49,780 nt of DNA from Perkinsus olseni. Taxonomy: Eukaryota; Perkinsozoa; Perkinsida; Perkinsidae. The notes under the pieces were generated by a model. That model had not been told where the DNA came from, ran no database searches, and worked only from the letters and a program-made list of their open reading frames with translations. Below are positions 20,916-33,350 of this stretch, one piece after another. The position numbers and the translations under genes are program-made. The first letter of the stretch is position 1. Each line of letters begins with the position of its first letter. The stretch covers positions 1 to 49,780 of the forward strand of contig JABANP010000408.1 in assembly GCA_013115135.1 (NCBI GenBank), in the 5' to 3' direction.

Positions 20916-22700
20916 ATGGCACCGCCGTACCCTCCTCCGAACGCCCGGAGTAACCAATATTATCGGAACCCTTCATCTGATGGCGGTTCCCAGTACTACA
21001 ACGCGGGCAGGGATAATCGTGGTTCGGACAGAACCACACCAGCCGGCCGTCCTCAAGGCTCTCTGCCACCCCGAAGACGCGCTCCACAGGTAGTAAGCTC
21101 ACTAGATACCAAAAGATACGTCGAAATAACACCGTAGGTGCGGCAGGCATCGTCATCGTCAATTCCGGCAAGGCCGTGTAATTTCGATCCGTCTGGGTAT
21201 GGTCTGTTGAGACACCCTTCGCCCCCTCCCATGCCTCCACCGTCTCTCGCCGCTGTTTACCCGGGAGGGCCATTCCCGTCCAACGCCGGCGGCCCGCCTT
21301 CTTCTGGTCACCATCACCACCAACAACCTTACGGCAACTGGATGGCGGAGGGGATGCCGGGGTCGTCGACAATGCCGTTGCAACCCAGGAAGGTTAAGGC
21401 AATCACTGACCCACAACGTAGTACCGCTGGAAATGTCACGCGCCACGAAATTACCTGGATTGCCTGGTCAGATGTATTCAGCAGTCCCCCATCACCCAGG
21501 CTAACGCATGCGTTGTTGGACGATGCCCGTCAAAGGAAGAAGAGTGGACGGCACACTCTCACGCGGACATCTTCACGAGTCTGGGGAGGAGACTCGAAGA
21601 CGGTCCTCAGGCTCAGCCAGCCTCTCACGGTAATACAGCGTGCTTGCGTTTTTCCTGTTGATCGCTAGACCGAATTTTGGGGGAAATTTGGTATTAGATC
21701 GAACCGTTAAGCGTTGAGATCCCATCACTTGTTCTACTAATGTCGTCTTCAGGAGCAACATACTTCTACTTCCACTAGTTCGCTACGGAAGACGGCCGAT
21801 CGTGAGGGTATGAGTAAGGAGCTTATCGACAGTATGCTGACTATGGCCAAAAAGGTAATGAGGGCTTCGTGAAGACAGGCAGACGTGGTTCAGGCGAACA
21901 GTCAGCTTGCAACCGTATTTTGAAGATCGAATCGTTTCCGCCTGGTCAGGCTCGGCGACGAGGGTCTCATGTCCTTTGTAAAAGAAGGGACGGCAAGCAG
22001 GTGCTGTGTAAGCCACCTGGAGAGCCGTCCGCGATAGGAAAGGGTTTTTATTCCCTGCCGCAATCCGACTTCCATCTACCACCGAAGTCGGCGGCGGCGG
22101 GCGCCGAGGACATTGGCGATCACCATACAGGACAGCATCATCATAATCATGGCCAGACGCAATTCTACGACTTTAATTCGACCACAGCCCAAACTACAGG
22201 AGCCTACTGGAGCAACCATACTTTCGACGATGCTGGACTCTCTATGTTTCTCCCCGACTCTCGACGACCTGACAAGTCCACCTCCGACTGGTTGCATGGT
22301 AATATTAATACGCGGGGTTAAGTGCCGGCTTCTAGTGACTGAGCGAATCTCGGGCGTGCGCTCCGGTATCTTTCGAGTATCTTTGGTGAGGCATCTTGGA
22401 GAGGGTTGATGACATCGATCTTGGTAGAATCGCGAAATTCCTTTTAACCGAGGCAAGACGGTAGCTTGGTAACACCGAGGTTTTCAGGAACGTATTCGAA
22501 TGCTTCTACGAGTACTGTTGGAAGCGTTGGAGGCGGTCACAGCAGCTATGGCCGCGTGGGCACGGAATTGGTTTAAAGTTTATCACTGGTAGGTCGTCGG
22601 TTCCATTCATGGTAGAGGTATTATATATTCATTTTCAGTTGAGAGGAGTTCTTGTCTCATTGTTGTTGTCATTGGAGCCCACTTTCTCTTCTACTGCTTG
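20916..22700 (+). CDS. Proline/His-rich hypothetical protein, multi-exon
   Basis: Not recognised. Exon 1 (20916-21089) reads MAPPYPPPNARSNQYYRNPS, then an Arg/Gly/Pro stretch ending RRRAPQ. Exon 2 (21138-21392) is phase 0 and includes GYGLLRHPSPPPMPPPSLAA, a His run and GNWMAEGMPGSSTMPLQPRK. Later coding-like blocks are REGMSKELIDSMLTMAKK (ending at 21855), ADVVQANSQLAT, QFYDFNSTTAQTTGAYWSNH, VDDIDLGRIAKFLLTEARR, and ERIRMLLRVLLEALEAVTA with MAAWARNWFKVYH. The last exon, LRGVLVSLLLSLEPTFS, would stop near 22698. Internal junctions around 21420-21760 and 21950-22400 are uncertain. The composition suggests a disordered RNA-binding or scaffold protein with a helical C-terminus; this is inference only. 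Confidence 0.45.
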
Positions 22701-24233
22701 ACCAACAGCCCCCCAAGCGTCAGAAGATTCCCTCGGCAACTGCCGCTCCCCCTCCTGGTCTTGTTAATACTACTACTTTGGGCCTCCCTAATTCTGTACT
22801 ACTACTCCTATTATTAGTGCCACTGTACTTGTGAATCCTTCGTATCTCGATCTAAGCCTTCCAGGGGTTATAGAAGCCACGCCAGCCAGAGCGGCGACCT
22901 TATTGACTAATTCCAATCAGCAGCCCTCCCCCCCATTTGTTATCGAAAAGGCCGGTAGCAAGCTCACGTGTTGCCTCCCAGTAGTGTCTCCGAGTGCTGC
23001 TGCACTCAGTCCCTCCGCTGCTTCCGATGCTTGCCATCATACCAACGACTTGGGAGATTCTCTGCGGCACTACCGCTAGGCCTCTTCGGTCATCGAACGA
23101 GCTTCTAGTGCCGTTCTGAGTCGTAGTGGGTCGTCGTCAGTCGAGGGCGGCAACATGATAATTATTTGATAAGGAATTTCGTGGCGCAGCGGTCATGGCG
23201 GGCTACGCGCAGTTGAGGTTAGTCTTATTTCCATATACCATAGCAGGCGTTGTAGTATGTTCTTGATTGTCTTACGCTCCCGCGCTTTCATTGGTTGAAG
23301 TCGCTTTTACTTCTCCTAGTTTTCTTCCTGCCATCTGCTCATCAATCAACGGCCATTCTCCAGTAGATCTGGTCTGATGGTCGTCCGCCGCCAAAAGGAG
23401 AAGTGCTTGTCTCTGTCCCCCCTTCCCCCAAGTCTTGTTGTTCCAGCCTCTTTTCTCGCGGTGTGCTGCGTCTGCAGCGCCTATCAGTCGAGATGTGACG
23501 GCTGGTGACAGCCATAGTTGTATGAATAACCGTTGACTACTACAGCGGCGGCGGCGGTGATGGCGAACCTCAGGAAGATGATTATCTAATGGTCCCTCTT
23601 TAAACAGACGGTCTAGTCATCATCACCATTGTCGCCTTCTATGTCTTCCCATAGCAGAAGATAGGCCTTCTCTGTTGGCACCGTATCCTTCTGCTCCTGT
23701 CGTCTAACAATATCTTCATAATCACCATTGCTTTTAAATTATTGAGGTTACACGATCGTATTAGGTCGAAGACAACAACAACAAGGCTGCCCGTGTTGTC
23801 ACGTCATCAGATCTGAAAACTCGCTGTCGCCCTCCTGTGTAGTCTCTGATGCACAGAGGACCACAGTAGAGATCAGTGATGATGATGAGTGAATGGCGGC
23901 TACTGGTCACGGCGGAGCGAAGCACTTGTTGTTGATTTTGATTGGTGAATAAACGAACAGTTGCTTCTCGGTCATGTGGAATTGCTATTGAGTTCAGCCA
24001 GTATAAGGGTGGACGTGTTAGATCGTTTTCGGGGTATCTTGAGGTCGACTATGGAACTTCGCACATCAGTGCTGATGGCTCGCGGGTTGTCAAGAAGGAC
24101 CTTCGCAAAGACGTCCAGGCCGTCCCGAATCCCGTCCATGGCTGAGTAAGCTCATCGAGATCCACTGGCTGCCGCCTACTCTCCGCCCATCAGTTACTTG
24201 AGCACTGAGAAAAGTCGTAATCCTGCGCACAAC
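22701..24233. other. 1.5-kb interval with no recognised gene
   Basis: Short frames on both strands are rich in Ser/Thr/Pro and in simple GAT/CAT and CTT-type codons, and I see no family motif. A copy of the recurrent element (GTATCTTGAGGTCGAC) occurs at 24034-24054, so a 5' UTR intron of the next gene or an undetected exon is possible. Confidence 0.35.
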
Positions 24234-25362
24234 ATGACGACAGCGGCGGAAGGAGTGGCCTCGCTGATCGGTCGGGCTCCAACCAGCAGCGCAGCATTGA
24301 AGAGAGAGGTTCACCCTTGCCGGATACGGATTGAAAGATTCTTCATTTTTCAGGCGGTTGAGTCTCGCATCAACGTCTTGGTGACGGAGATCGACTCCTT
24401 GAGGACGGCACTGCGGTAGCGGACCTGACCTCACCGCTGGCTCTTCTGCTGATTGTTTTTCCCAGGCACGCAACAGAGCAATCGACGTCGTTGAAGGGCG
24501 AGTTGGAGAAGACAGTGCAAGAATCCGAGCGGGTCGCTGGTGAGCCTGATGATGCTGATGACCAGCAGTGGTTTGTTCGCCTAGCCTCCGCTCGAGAGGA
24601 GGCTGAGAAGATACAGCAGAAGTATCTAGAGTTGAAGGCGCAGATGGACAAGTTAACTTCTGGTATCCTGAGGTTGATGCTTGTAGGATTCGTGAGAGGT
24701 CACTTGATGGGCAGGCAAAACGTCGAAGGTATCGGGAGGCTTCGACGAGCTTCCCGACCCGGAATCAGAGGAGCTGGTTGCGTGGCGATTGCGTTCCCAA
24801 GATCTCGAGCAAGAGCTTGACGACCTCAAACGAGACTATCAGCAGATGGAAAAGGACTGGTCTGACAGGTGGGCTACTCGCCGGTCCTTGGCACTCGATG
24901 GAATCGCTCGTTTCAGGTTGGTCGAAGAACAGGGCAATCGAGCACTGCCGATCGTGATGGTGGCTTCATGTGTTGCTCTGACCGTTGGAGCTGGAAGTTG
25001 GCCATGTTGAACTCAGCGTTCTGTTTACCCTTGCGTCCGCAGGTGTCTACGCTGTTAACCATTACCATCACAAAGACAGGTTGAAGATGTGTGAACGGCA
25101 ATTAGAGTTTGAGAATCGGTACCGTCGCAACCTTCTCTCACAGAAAAGAGAGAATCTTTCCTCAGTATTTCCACCCTGGATCGAGCTTACACCGAGACGC
25201 TCATGAAACTGTCCACAACGGAGAAGGCATTGGCTTCTGCTAACGCGGAGATCACTCGGTGACTTGGTGTAACGTATCTTTGCGTATCTTTTATCACGGT
25301 TCAGGTTACAACAACCTCCTCGAAACAATCAACATAGACCTGCATGGTGGAAGCTCTGGTGA
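24234..25362 (+). CDS. Coiled-coil single-pass membrane protein, hypothetical
   Basis: I cannot name the family, but the exon structure closes well: 24234-24308, 24354-24415, 24466-24662, 24715-24868, then exons starting after TTTCAG near 24915 and CCGCAG near 25041, ISTLDRAYTETLM onwards from about 25165, and a last exon stopping at TGA 25360-25362. The protein starts MTTAAEGVASLIGRAPTSS. It has long heptad-like segments (AVESRINVLVTEIDSLRTAL, SARDEAEK-like helices with REEAEKIQQKYLELKAQMDK, and SQDLEQELDDLKRDYQQMEK). A membrane helix, LPIVMVASCVALTVGAG, follows, then a basic coil (DRLKMCERQLEFENR, TLMKLSTTEKALASANAEIT). It ends with a basic Trp tail. The layout resembles a tail-proximal membrane-anchored tether. 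Intron 24663-24714 contains a full copy of the recurrent element right at its donor. Confidence 0.6.
24663..24689 (+). repeat. Recurrent intron element, sense, at donor
   Basis: The 52-nt intron 24663-24714 opens with GTATCCTGAGGTTGATGCTT and continues GTAGGAT. The element therefore starts at the splice donor and has short inverted ends (ATCCT and AGGAT). Confidence 0.75.
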
Positions 25363-25892
25363 CGAGCTTAGTTTCTGGCCGAATCGATTCGACTTGAGTT
25401 CGAGTGTTTGCGGCGCGAAAGTGCGCTGTTGGAATCTCGCTCGCCCGAAAATATCGCGCGCGCCCGGGCGTTCTCGCTGTGTTTTCGATCGCTTGCGTTC
25501 ATTCTTTGCATGTCGAAATTGTTTGGAAGTTTGTAATTGTCGACGATGAGGTCGAACGGCAAGTTTGAAGATACTACATCATAATGGGTAGATAGCTCGG
25601 TGAGGTCGACATCCACGTGGGCGGCAAGATGAAGGATACTCTGAGAAATATCTTTTTGTCAAACTCGATAGAACTTTGAGGGTACTGTGACGCGACATTA
25701 TCAGACTGGTATCATCCTTGGCCTTGGGTTGGCGGCCACTTTGGGATCATGCTGGACGAGATGGCGTATCTTTTGGTCGTCTATCGTTCTTCACGAGTAC
25801 AAGGATACCACTGCTATAATCATCATCATCCGTAATATACCCTGCCCGATGACAGTGAAGTTGTTGCTCCGTTCGCTTTCGTCAATAACTTC
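25363..25892. other. Intergenic region upstream of UAP56
   Basis: No convincing exon. It contains a CG-rich run near 25440-25470 (TCGCGCGCGCCCGGGCG). It probably includes the helicase promoter and 5' UTR. Confidence 0.4.
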
Positions 25893-27722
<1,830 letters not shown>

Positions 27723-27996
27723 AGAAACCCAGGGAGGTGATGACGGCTACCAATGTAGTATGAAGATTAAGCCGGTGGTTATGATAAGGAGCTTTGGTGA
27801 GCATCAACCCTGTAGTACCAATTTTGTGACGTGTTGAGTTTACAAGTCGTAGGGAGTAACGGACAGGCTTTGCAAAGGGTTAATGAACCGGGTGTGTAAT
27901 CACAAATGAGGATACGCGCATCTCAAGGTGAACGGGATAGAGTTGAAGCTGCTGCATCGTAGGAGTTATGAGCTTGCGTTTTTGTTGCTTGGCCTT

Positions 27997-28268
27997 GACT
28001 CAGGGCCCCTGAGTCGTGGTCCTGGAAACGCATGCTCAAAAAAGCAGCAAGGACTCTCCCTGAGTTCACATGCGAACTCTGAGAGTTCAACTCTCAAAGG
28101 AAAAGTTGAGTTCAACTCTCTGAGAGCTCACCTTGGAAAGGTGAGACCTCTTTATCGGGAGGCTGTCCTGACCAGCCATCAGGTCATGAGGCGAAGGTCA
28201 CCTTGGTTTTTCTTCGAGCTACAATTCTCGTGGCGGCCTCCAGTTTAAAGTAATGATCAGGGATCATT
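27997..28268. repeat. Cluster of short perfect palindromes
   Basis: Includes GACTCAGGG-C-CCCTGAGTC (27997-28015), GAGAGTT-C-AACTCTC (28081-28095), GAGTTC/GAACTC with a 6-nt loop (28062-28079), AGTTGA/TCAACT, and AATGATC/GATCATT near 28252. No protein signal is visible in this stretch, which lies downstream of UAP56. Confidence 0.7.
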
Positions 28269-28381
28269 GATCAATTACAACAATAAACCCGGCATGCTAC
28301 CCGGCACGAGCTTCAAGTGCTGTGAATAGTAATCCGCTGCATTCTTTTCAACGAGAAGTGCGTTCATAGGGGCTGTGCATC

Positions 28382-28537
28382 ATGTTACGTAGTGGATGCC
28401 ATCCACTGGAAGTAGTGAATGTCGCTTGTGGTGGCGAAGGCTGTCAATACAAGTTGTACAAAAGCCGTATCTTCAGGACATACCACTCCATTCCCAATTG
28501 CACGCGAATTGTACCACCTGGAACTGTGACGACCTTA
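28382..28537 (+). CDS. Possible exon of a small Cys-containing protein
   Basis: An open stretch reads MLRSGCHPLEVVNVACGG, then YKSRIFRTYHSIPNC, then IVPPGTVTTL. It runs into a strong donor (CTTAG/GTAAGTAAG at 28538). The regular Cys spacing suggests a secreted domain. No downstream exon could be attached, so this could be a gene fragment or chance. Confidence 0.28.
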
Positions 28538-29009
28538 GGTAAGTAAGTCGAGTGTGTAGCGAGCACCTGTAACCCATGCGGGGAGCGAGATCTGTGTGAA
28601 TGGTGTGTCGTGCCGAGAGTCGGTCGGAGATCAGCAGCCCATCCCAAGGGGCCACTAAGTTCGGGTGGGTAGGCGGAAGTCATCACATCCGAACATCCGA
28701 AGTCGCGGGCACTGGCTAAGGCTGGGAACAGAGCAGGCAATACCGCGCGGTGGAACCGGTGAGGGTGGATAACGGCTGAGAGATCGACTCTCTAGGCAAT
28801 ACCAACGAGATGCCAAACACAAAGATCGTTTTCTCACCTGTCGGGCTCCAGGAGAGTAAGGAAGGTAGCCACACATGATGTCAAACCACCGGGAGAACCT
28901 ATGGAACCTTCCTGTAGAACGACATGGAGATGTAAGTCGGGACGAGAGCTACGTCCGCGTTCGCTGAGCGCGCGGACCAGGTCGCAAAACCCGGATGAAG
29001 GATGAGACG

Positions 29010-29081
29010 AGGTTCTACCGGGATTTGAACCCAGATCGCCAGATTCAGAGTCTGGAGTGCTAACCGTTACACCATAGAACC
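29010..29081 (-). tRNA. tRNA-Gln (anticodon CTG)
   Basis: A 7-bp acceptor stem (GGTTCTA with TAGAACC) closes a full cloverleaf. The anticodon stem CCAGA/TCTGG has loop CTCTGAA, so the anticodon is CTG and decodes CAG. The T arm is CTGGG-TTCAAAT-CCCGG and serves as the B box. The A box is GTGTAACGGTTAGCAC. No intron. A short T-run (GGGTTTTGCG) lies downstream on the minus strand and may terminate pol III. A TGTATGCGTGCAC motif lies about 70 nt upstream. Confidence 0.95.
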
Positions 29082-29899
29082 GTCCACAAGAACGTCCACT
29101 ATGGTACCCCGACCAAGTCGTTTCCAACAACTCCGCTCCGCCGAACATCTATGTGTATGCGTGCACAGCGTAAAATCGATCACGGCTGCGCGAGCGAGAT
29201 TCACTCCAATACAAGATCATAGAATCTGCTCTCTCACGGGCTAAAGAAATGTTGTAAAGCGTTCAGTATCCCGTCGTGCCCTATGATGTAGTCGTAGGAA
29301 GACACGCCCGTTTGTCGACGCGATATGAGCTAGTCCCCATCGTCGCCCGTTGTTCCCGCCTGTGGGTCCCACGTTGAAGATAGGGGAGTCAACCCAATTA
29401 GGTTGAGCCGAATTCGCATACTCGGTGATGGATCTCATCGGGTCAATGCTTGTCGCTCGGTAGAAAGAATCAAATCGGAATTAAACGGTATCTCTCTCGC
29501 TCTACCGAATTGGTACCACCTGTCTTTCGATACAATCTACTCAGTACAGTCAAGTCAGAGATTTCACCAGGTCGCATTCATTGAAACGACTCCAAAGGTC
29601 CTGAGTGTGTTTCTGAGATGCCAGGGCCTTAAATGAATCGGATGAGGACTCAGGTGAATGAATTTCGTTTCCCGTTTTGATAAGCATAATGAATTAGTAC
29701 TACTGATCACTCACGTATGACGCGGAGGTAGTGATAACTTTTCAACGCGACAGAAGCTCAACTGGAAGCGAAAGTTTAATTACTCGTGATCACTCACGAT
29801 GTCGGCGGTAGTAATTCAATTTGGCTATAAGAGATTCTTCTTCTTTCAATAAAGACGGCAAGTCCGATATCGCCTGATTAACAACAACTCACAGTCGAA
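29082..29899. other. Interval with no clearly recognised gene
   Basis: A plus-strand frame at 29403-29636 (RIKSELNGISLALPNWYHLS onwards) and a minus-strand frame at 29241-29438 (NWVDSPIFNVGPTGGNNGRR) both look moderately protein-like but are unrecognised. Near 29397 the sequence AATTAGGTTGAGCC resembles a weak copy of the intron element. Two similar direct repeats (CTACTGATCACTCACG-ATG-CG and TACTCGTGATCACTCACGATG) lie at about 29699 and 29780. Confidence 0.3.
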
Positions 29900-31061
29900 G
29901 CTTTCGAGCGCCTAACCTTCAACACCCTCGAATGGACGTCCCTCATGCCCAACACGCAGTCGCTCAAAGCCTGGGATGTCTCACAGCATCGGGGGCAGCC
30001 TGCACACGCTCAGCACGAACAAGGCAATTGTCTTACCACCCTACCAGCCCTGAGGAGGCTATTCTCCTTCTGTAGGGAGGCTATGGTTTTGTCGCGCTCT
30101 CGAAGCTGATGAGAGGCTTTCGTTGAGACGCACCAGCGTTATAGACTTACCATCACTTGCAGCCTTTCGACTTCTAGTGGCTCAACGCCCAAGTTGCCGG
30201 TGCTGCCCGACCGTTTCAGTAGGGACGGAGGTGGCCTTGGTGGGGACCGATGGCGAAGTCTGATAGACCAGCGGTGATCGTTAGACGAAGAGCATCTGCC
30301 TTCTCAGTGAGAAGTTCTCACCCTCTAGTCAACTTAGGAGGCACCGACTTCGATGGCACAGGGCTTGGCAGCAGTTCTAAGATACTTCCCTCGGAAGGTT
30401 GCTCGACATCCCTAGATGTGCCTGATGCGTCCGCCTAGCCTCACTGGATTCGGCCACGGTTGGTGATACATCGTCTGGCTCGGAGGAGCAGACGGGAAGG
30501 CGACGGAGTCCGATGCTCCGTCGAATGGGAGACTCTGTCCTGCACCTCAGCCAACATATGCTTCAGCGTATCTATCATGCATCGACCTTGGATACTTTCA
30601 CTGGGTCAGGTGGACAACCATTAAAAGCTTCCAGTGTCGCCTCATCCTCAGCCGTGACAGTACGGCCTTTATTGAGGACATGCTGGAAGTGCTGCAGCCT
30701 AGTTCGATGCCTCGTGAAGGCGCTGATGTCGGGAGGCGGTACCACACCCTGACCAAATCAGAAGGAGCCCCGACAAGACCAGCTGTCGTTACTTCGACCA
30801 ACTCGCCATCGACTGGGGCGGTGAGGATGCGATGTTGAAACTGACCAGGGAGAGGGCGTAAGTTGGGCCGCTTTCGAGACTGACTACTTTGAGTCGTTCC
30901 AGCACCTCTCGGCACGAATTGATATCGAGAACTCGGGATGAGTTGGTAGTACTGTGCCAATGATCACCGGAAGGAGTGGTAGGGAAGGCTCCTCGTCGCG
31001 GAGGAGTGAAGGCCTCCGGCTGCTGTTGGGTGTGGCGGGGGGAGTAGTTGGTAGAAGACAT
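29900..31061 (-). CDS. Coiled-coil hypothetical protein with disordered N-terminus
   Basis: Not recognised. It starts at ATG 31061 with MSSTNYSPRHTQQQPEAFTP and PRRGAFPTTPSG. Further blocks are SQSRKRPNLRPLPGQFQHRI, LTAPVDGELVEVTTAGLV, EDEATLEAFNGCPPDPVK, then across an intron VQDRVSHSTEHRTPSPSRL. Later come EPLEVERLQVM and LRERDKTIASLQKENSLLR, a short leucine-zipper-like coil. A Cys-rich block follows (CAGCPRCCETSQALSDCV). The intron after DPVK begins GTATCCAAGGTCGATGC, a sense copy of the recurrent element. The 3' end lies near 29900 and is unresolved. Confidence 0.45.
30568..30595 (-). repeat. Recurrent intron element, sense, at donor
   Basis: On the minus strand the intron opens GTATCCAAGGTCGATGCATG and continues ATAGATAC. 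It matches the copy at 24663 in the same position relative to the splice donor. Confidence 0.7.
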
Positions 31062-31159
31062 TGTACGATGGTAATTGACGGTATACAGCAACTAGGGTCA
31101 GCAGAGCTCAGCACAGGCTTATAATACCACACCAAACGATACTCGCAGAAACCCGAGCA

Positions 31160-33130
31160 TCAAATTCTAGTGTAGCTCCCTTCCAAGACTGCTGCCTCTA
31201 CTTGCTGCTGCTTTAGAGTAGTCAACAGTCGACCGAGTAGGCAGCCAAGAACGAAGGTCATGATGGTCCACAGCCAGAAAAATCGCCCCCTGAGCGGAGC
31301 GATGCGCCCGTCCCTCGACTGAGGAGCTGCCTACTGGGAAGGGCCGGGAGGCCGAGGACTGACGCTGCTGTCCGCCAGGTCAGCTACCTCCTGACAACGC
31401 CTTTCGCGGTATGCCTCACTCGCCAGGACGGGGTCGGAGGTGATGAAGCCTTCTAGCACGGACAGGGGGCAGAACGAGGAGGCTGGGGGGCACCTGTCGA
31501 GGGGGAGTAGGGCCCGGGGAGGGAGGCGGGGCATACCCTGGGAAGTTGACGATCTTGTGGTTCCTGAGGATGCGGAAGAAGCGACGACCCTGCTCCGATT
31601 GGTAGGTCTCGACGGACACAGTCTCGCCGTAGTGGGGCCAATGACCGTCCCATAACTGCCATTAGATCATTCTTCACCATTGCCCGTGCAAGTTCGACAC
31701 AATTCAAACTTGTTAACACCAAGAATGTCATTGTGAAGTCCAACTTTGGCCAAGGTAAGAATACCACAGGCAAGATTGACAGTATCACAACCAAGTTTAA
31801 CGATAGACGGCCAAGATTGACAAGTGCTAAACAACCAAGTGTACAACTTCACAGCGGCCTCCCTCACCCCGCCCAGGGCCTGCAGAAGGCAAGCCACGGT
31901 GGTGTCATGCGTCCCTATCAAATACAGTTTTCCCTTGGACCGAGCTCGACTGAGGAGGCCTCGGACCACCTGCATGAGAAGTGGTGCCGGGGTAACAGTG
32001 CCACATCTCACAGGAGCCACTCGAAGGCTGCATTTTTCGACGGCATCTTGGGGAGTCCAGGAAGGGTCATCATCAGCCACGCTGAAGCCCTTGAAACCGT
32101 ACTCGACAAAGCGTCGCTCCGCTCGGAGATTCGTCACGCAATTGAAGAGGGATGGTGTGACTGTAACCCCGGGAGGGTAGGTGGAGGTGGAGCAATACTG
32201 ACTCAGGAAACAGTCATTGGCCGCGGACAGGTCGAAGTTCACCGGACCTGAGGGTGGACCTCCGATACGCGACGGCAATAGGAGAGCTCCTTCTCACCGA
32301 CGAGTTGGGTGTATAAGTTGGCGCAGGAGTGGTACGAGTCCGAGTGGGACTGCGTCTGGACGAACCTGCCTGTGTTGAACCTGAGCAGCCCCAAGTATGG
32401 CAGTCTCCCCCTACCAACACTCGCCTTCCCTCCAGAGCCTTCACCCGCGGACAGTCCCGGTAGTTGAGGCCCAGGGCGTCCTCAGCGTTGTCCTGCACTC
32501 TCACATCGAGCGTCTTCGGCAACTCATCTTGGGGACGGAGGAAGGCTGATAGCAGATAGTAGCTGAGAATGGCCACGACATTCCGATTGCTTCAGACACG
32601 TCTTACAGAGATCCCAGCGTTCTGCTTTTGTCGGTAGAGATGAGCTCCAAGTTGACTACATCGCTGAGGGATGCCCCATCAGCAAGGTAAGCGTCTCGCA
32701 GCCAGTGGGCGACTCTGGTCATCTGGTCCTTGGCACCATTCAGGAGCTGTCCCGTCTCGCAGGTCTCCCTCCCTTCGGAATCCACAAACACTTTCCGAAG
32801 TTTCAAGCCCGAAACTGCCGCCACCTCGTCGATGGCGTAATCGACGTGAACTCTATTGCAGTCCTTGGTGTAGTTGACTTGCTGGCCTTTGGGAAAGCAG
32901 CTGTGATGGGTGTACTCATCTCGTTGGGCATGGCGCACGTACACCTGGACCGAGGTCAGCCGGACCTTGCTGGTGATGTTGTTGAGCTTAGGATAGGGTT
33001 GCAGGGGGCGACGGAAGCAGTAGTCGTCGTCCTCGGCGATGCTGAGGGGTGAGTGAGGGAAGGCTTCTGATGGACTGAGGCCTTGCAGCACCCACACCAC
33101 CCACGGCCACTTCCACATCATCATCAACAC
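31160..33130 (-). CDS. Histidine acid phosphatase, type I membrane protein
   Basis: Branch-2 histidine phosphatase, related to acid phosphatases and 2-phosphoxylose phosphatase. It starts near 33130 with a signal peptide (MMMWKWPWVVWVLQGLSPSE). The phosphate pocket RHxxR is YVRHAQRDEYT. CETGQLLNGAKDQMTRVAHW and STDKSRTLGSL follow. Exon 1 ends at 32607 and exon 2 opens YYLLSAFLRPQDELPKTLDV. The second catalytic motif is GTHDTTVACLLQALGG (HDT). The C-terminal core is GHWPHYGETVSVETYQSEQG with RRFFRILRNHKIV. After a Pro-rich linker, a final exon has a membrane helix (FFWLWTIMTFVLGCLLGRLL), a short tail and a stop at 31160-31162. The usual RHGxRxP is RHAQRDE here, so the Gly and Pro are replaced. 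Luminal or cell-surface location is inferred from the leader and the anchor. Confidence 0.85.
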
Positions 33131-33350
33131 TATTCAAAACCTACAACAGCCCTGGGTGGGCATTGGCAGTCGATAGGCGGTCCGGGGAGGATGGGCTTGG
33201 GTACGACCATCGACGCCACCGCCACCACCTGGTTGACACTGTATCGAACACAAGAGGCGTGATACGGGATATTCGAGCAATGAAACTTCAAAGTAAACTT
33301 AGATGAGCACGGTCCAGGTCGCAACCTGCGACCTACAGGAAAGAAGATAT

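Noticed and set aside
28510..28540. U1-snRNA-like TTACTTACCT on the minus strand
   Set aside because: It is the complement of a strong splice donor (GTAAGTAAG) on the plus strand. The following sequence does not fold or read like U1, and no convincing Sm site was seen.
31733..32251. 172-aa plus ORF within the acid phosphatase gene
   Set aside because: Antisense to exons with catalytic motifs of the phosphatase; no own motif.
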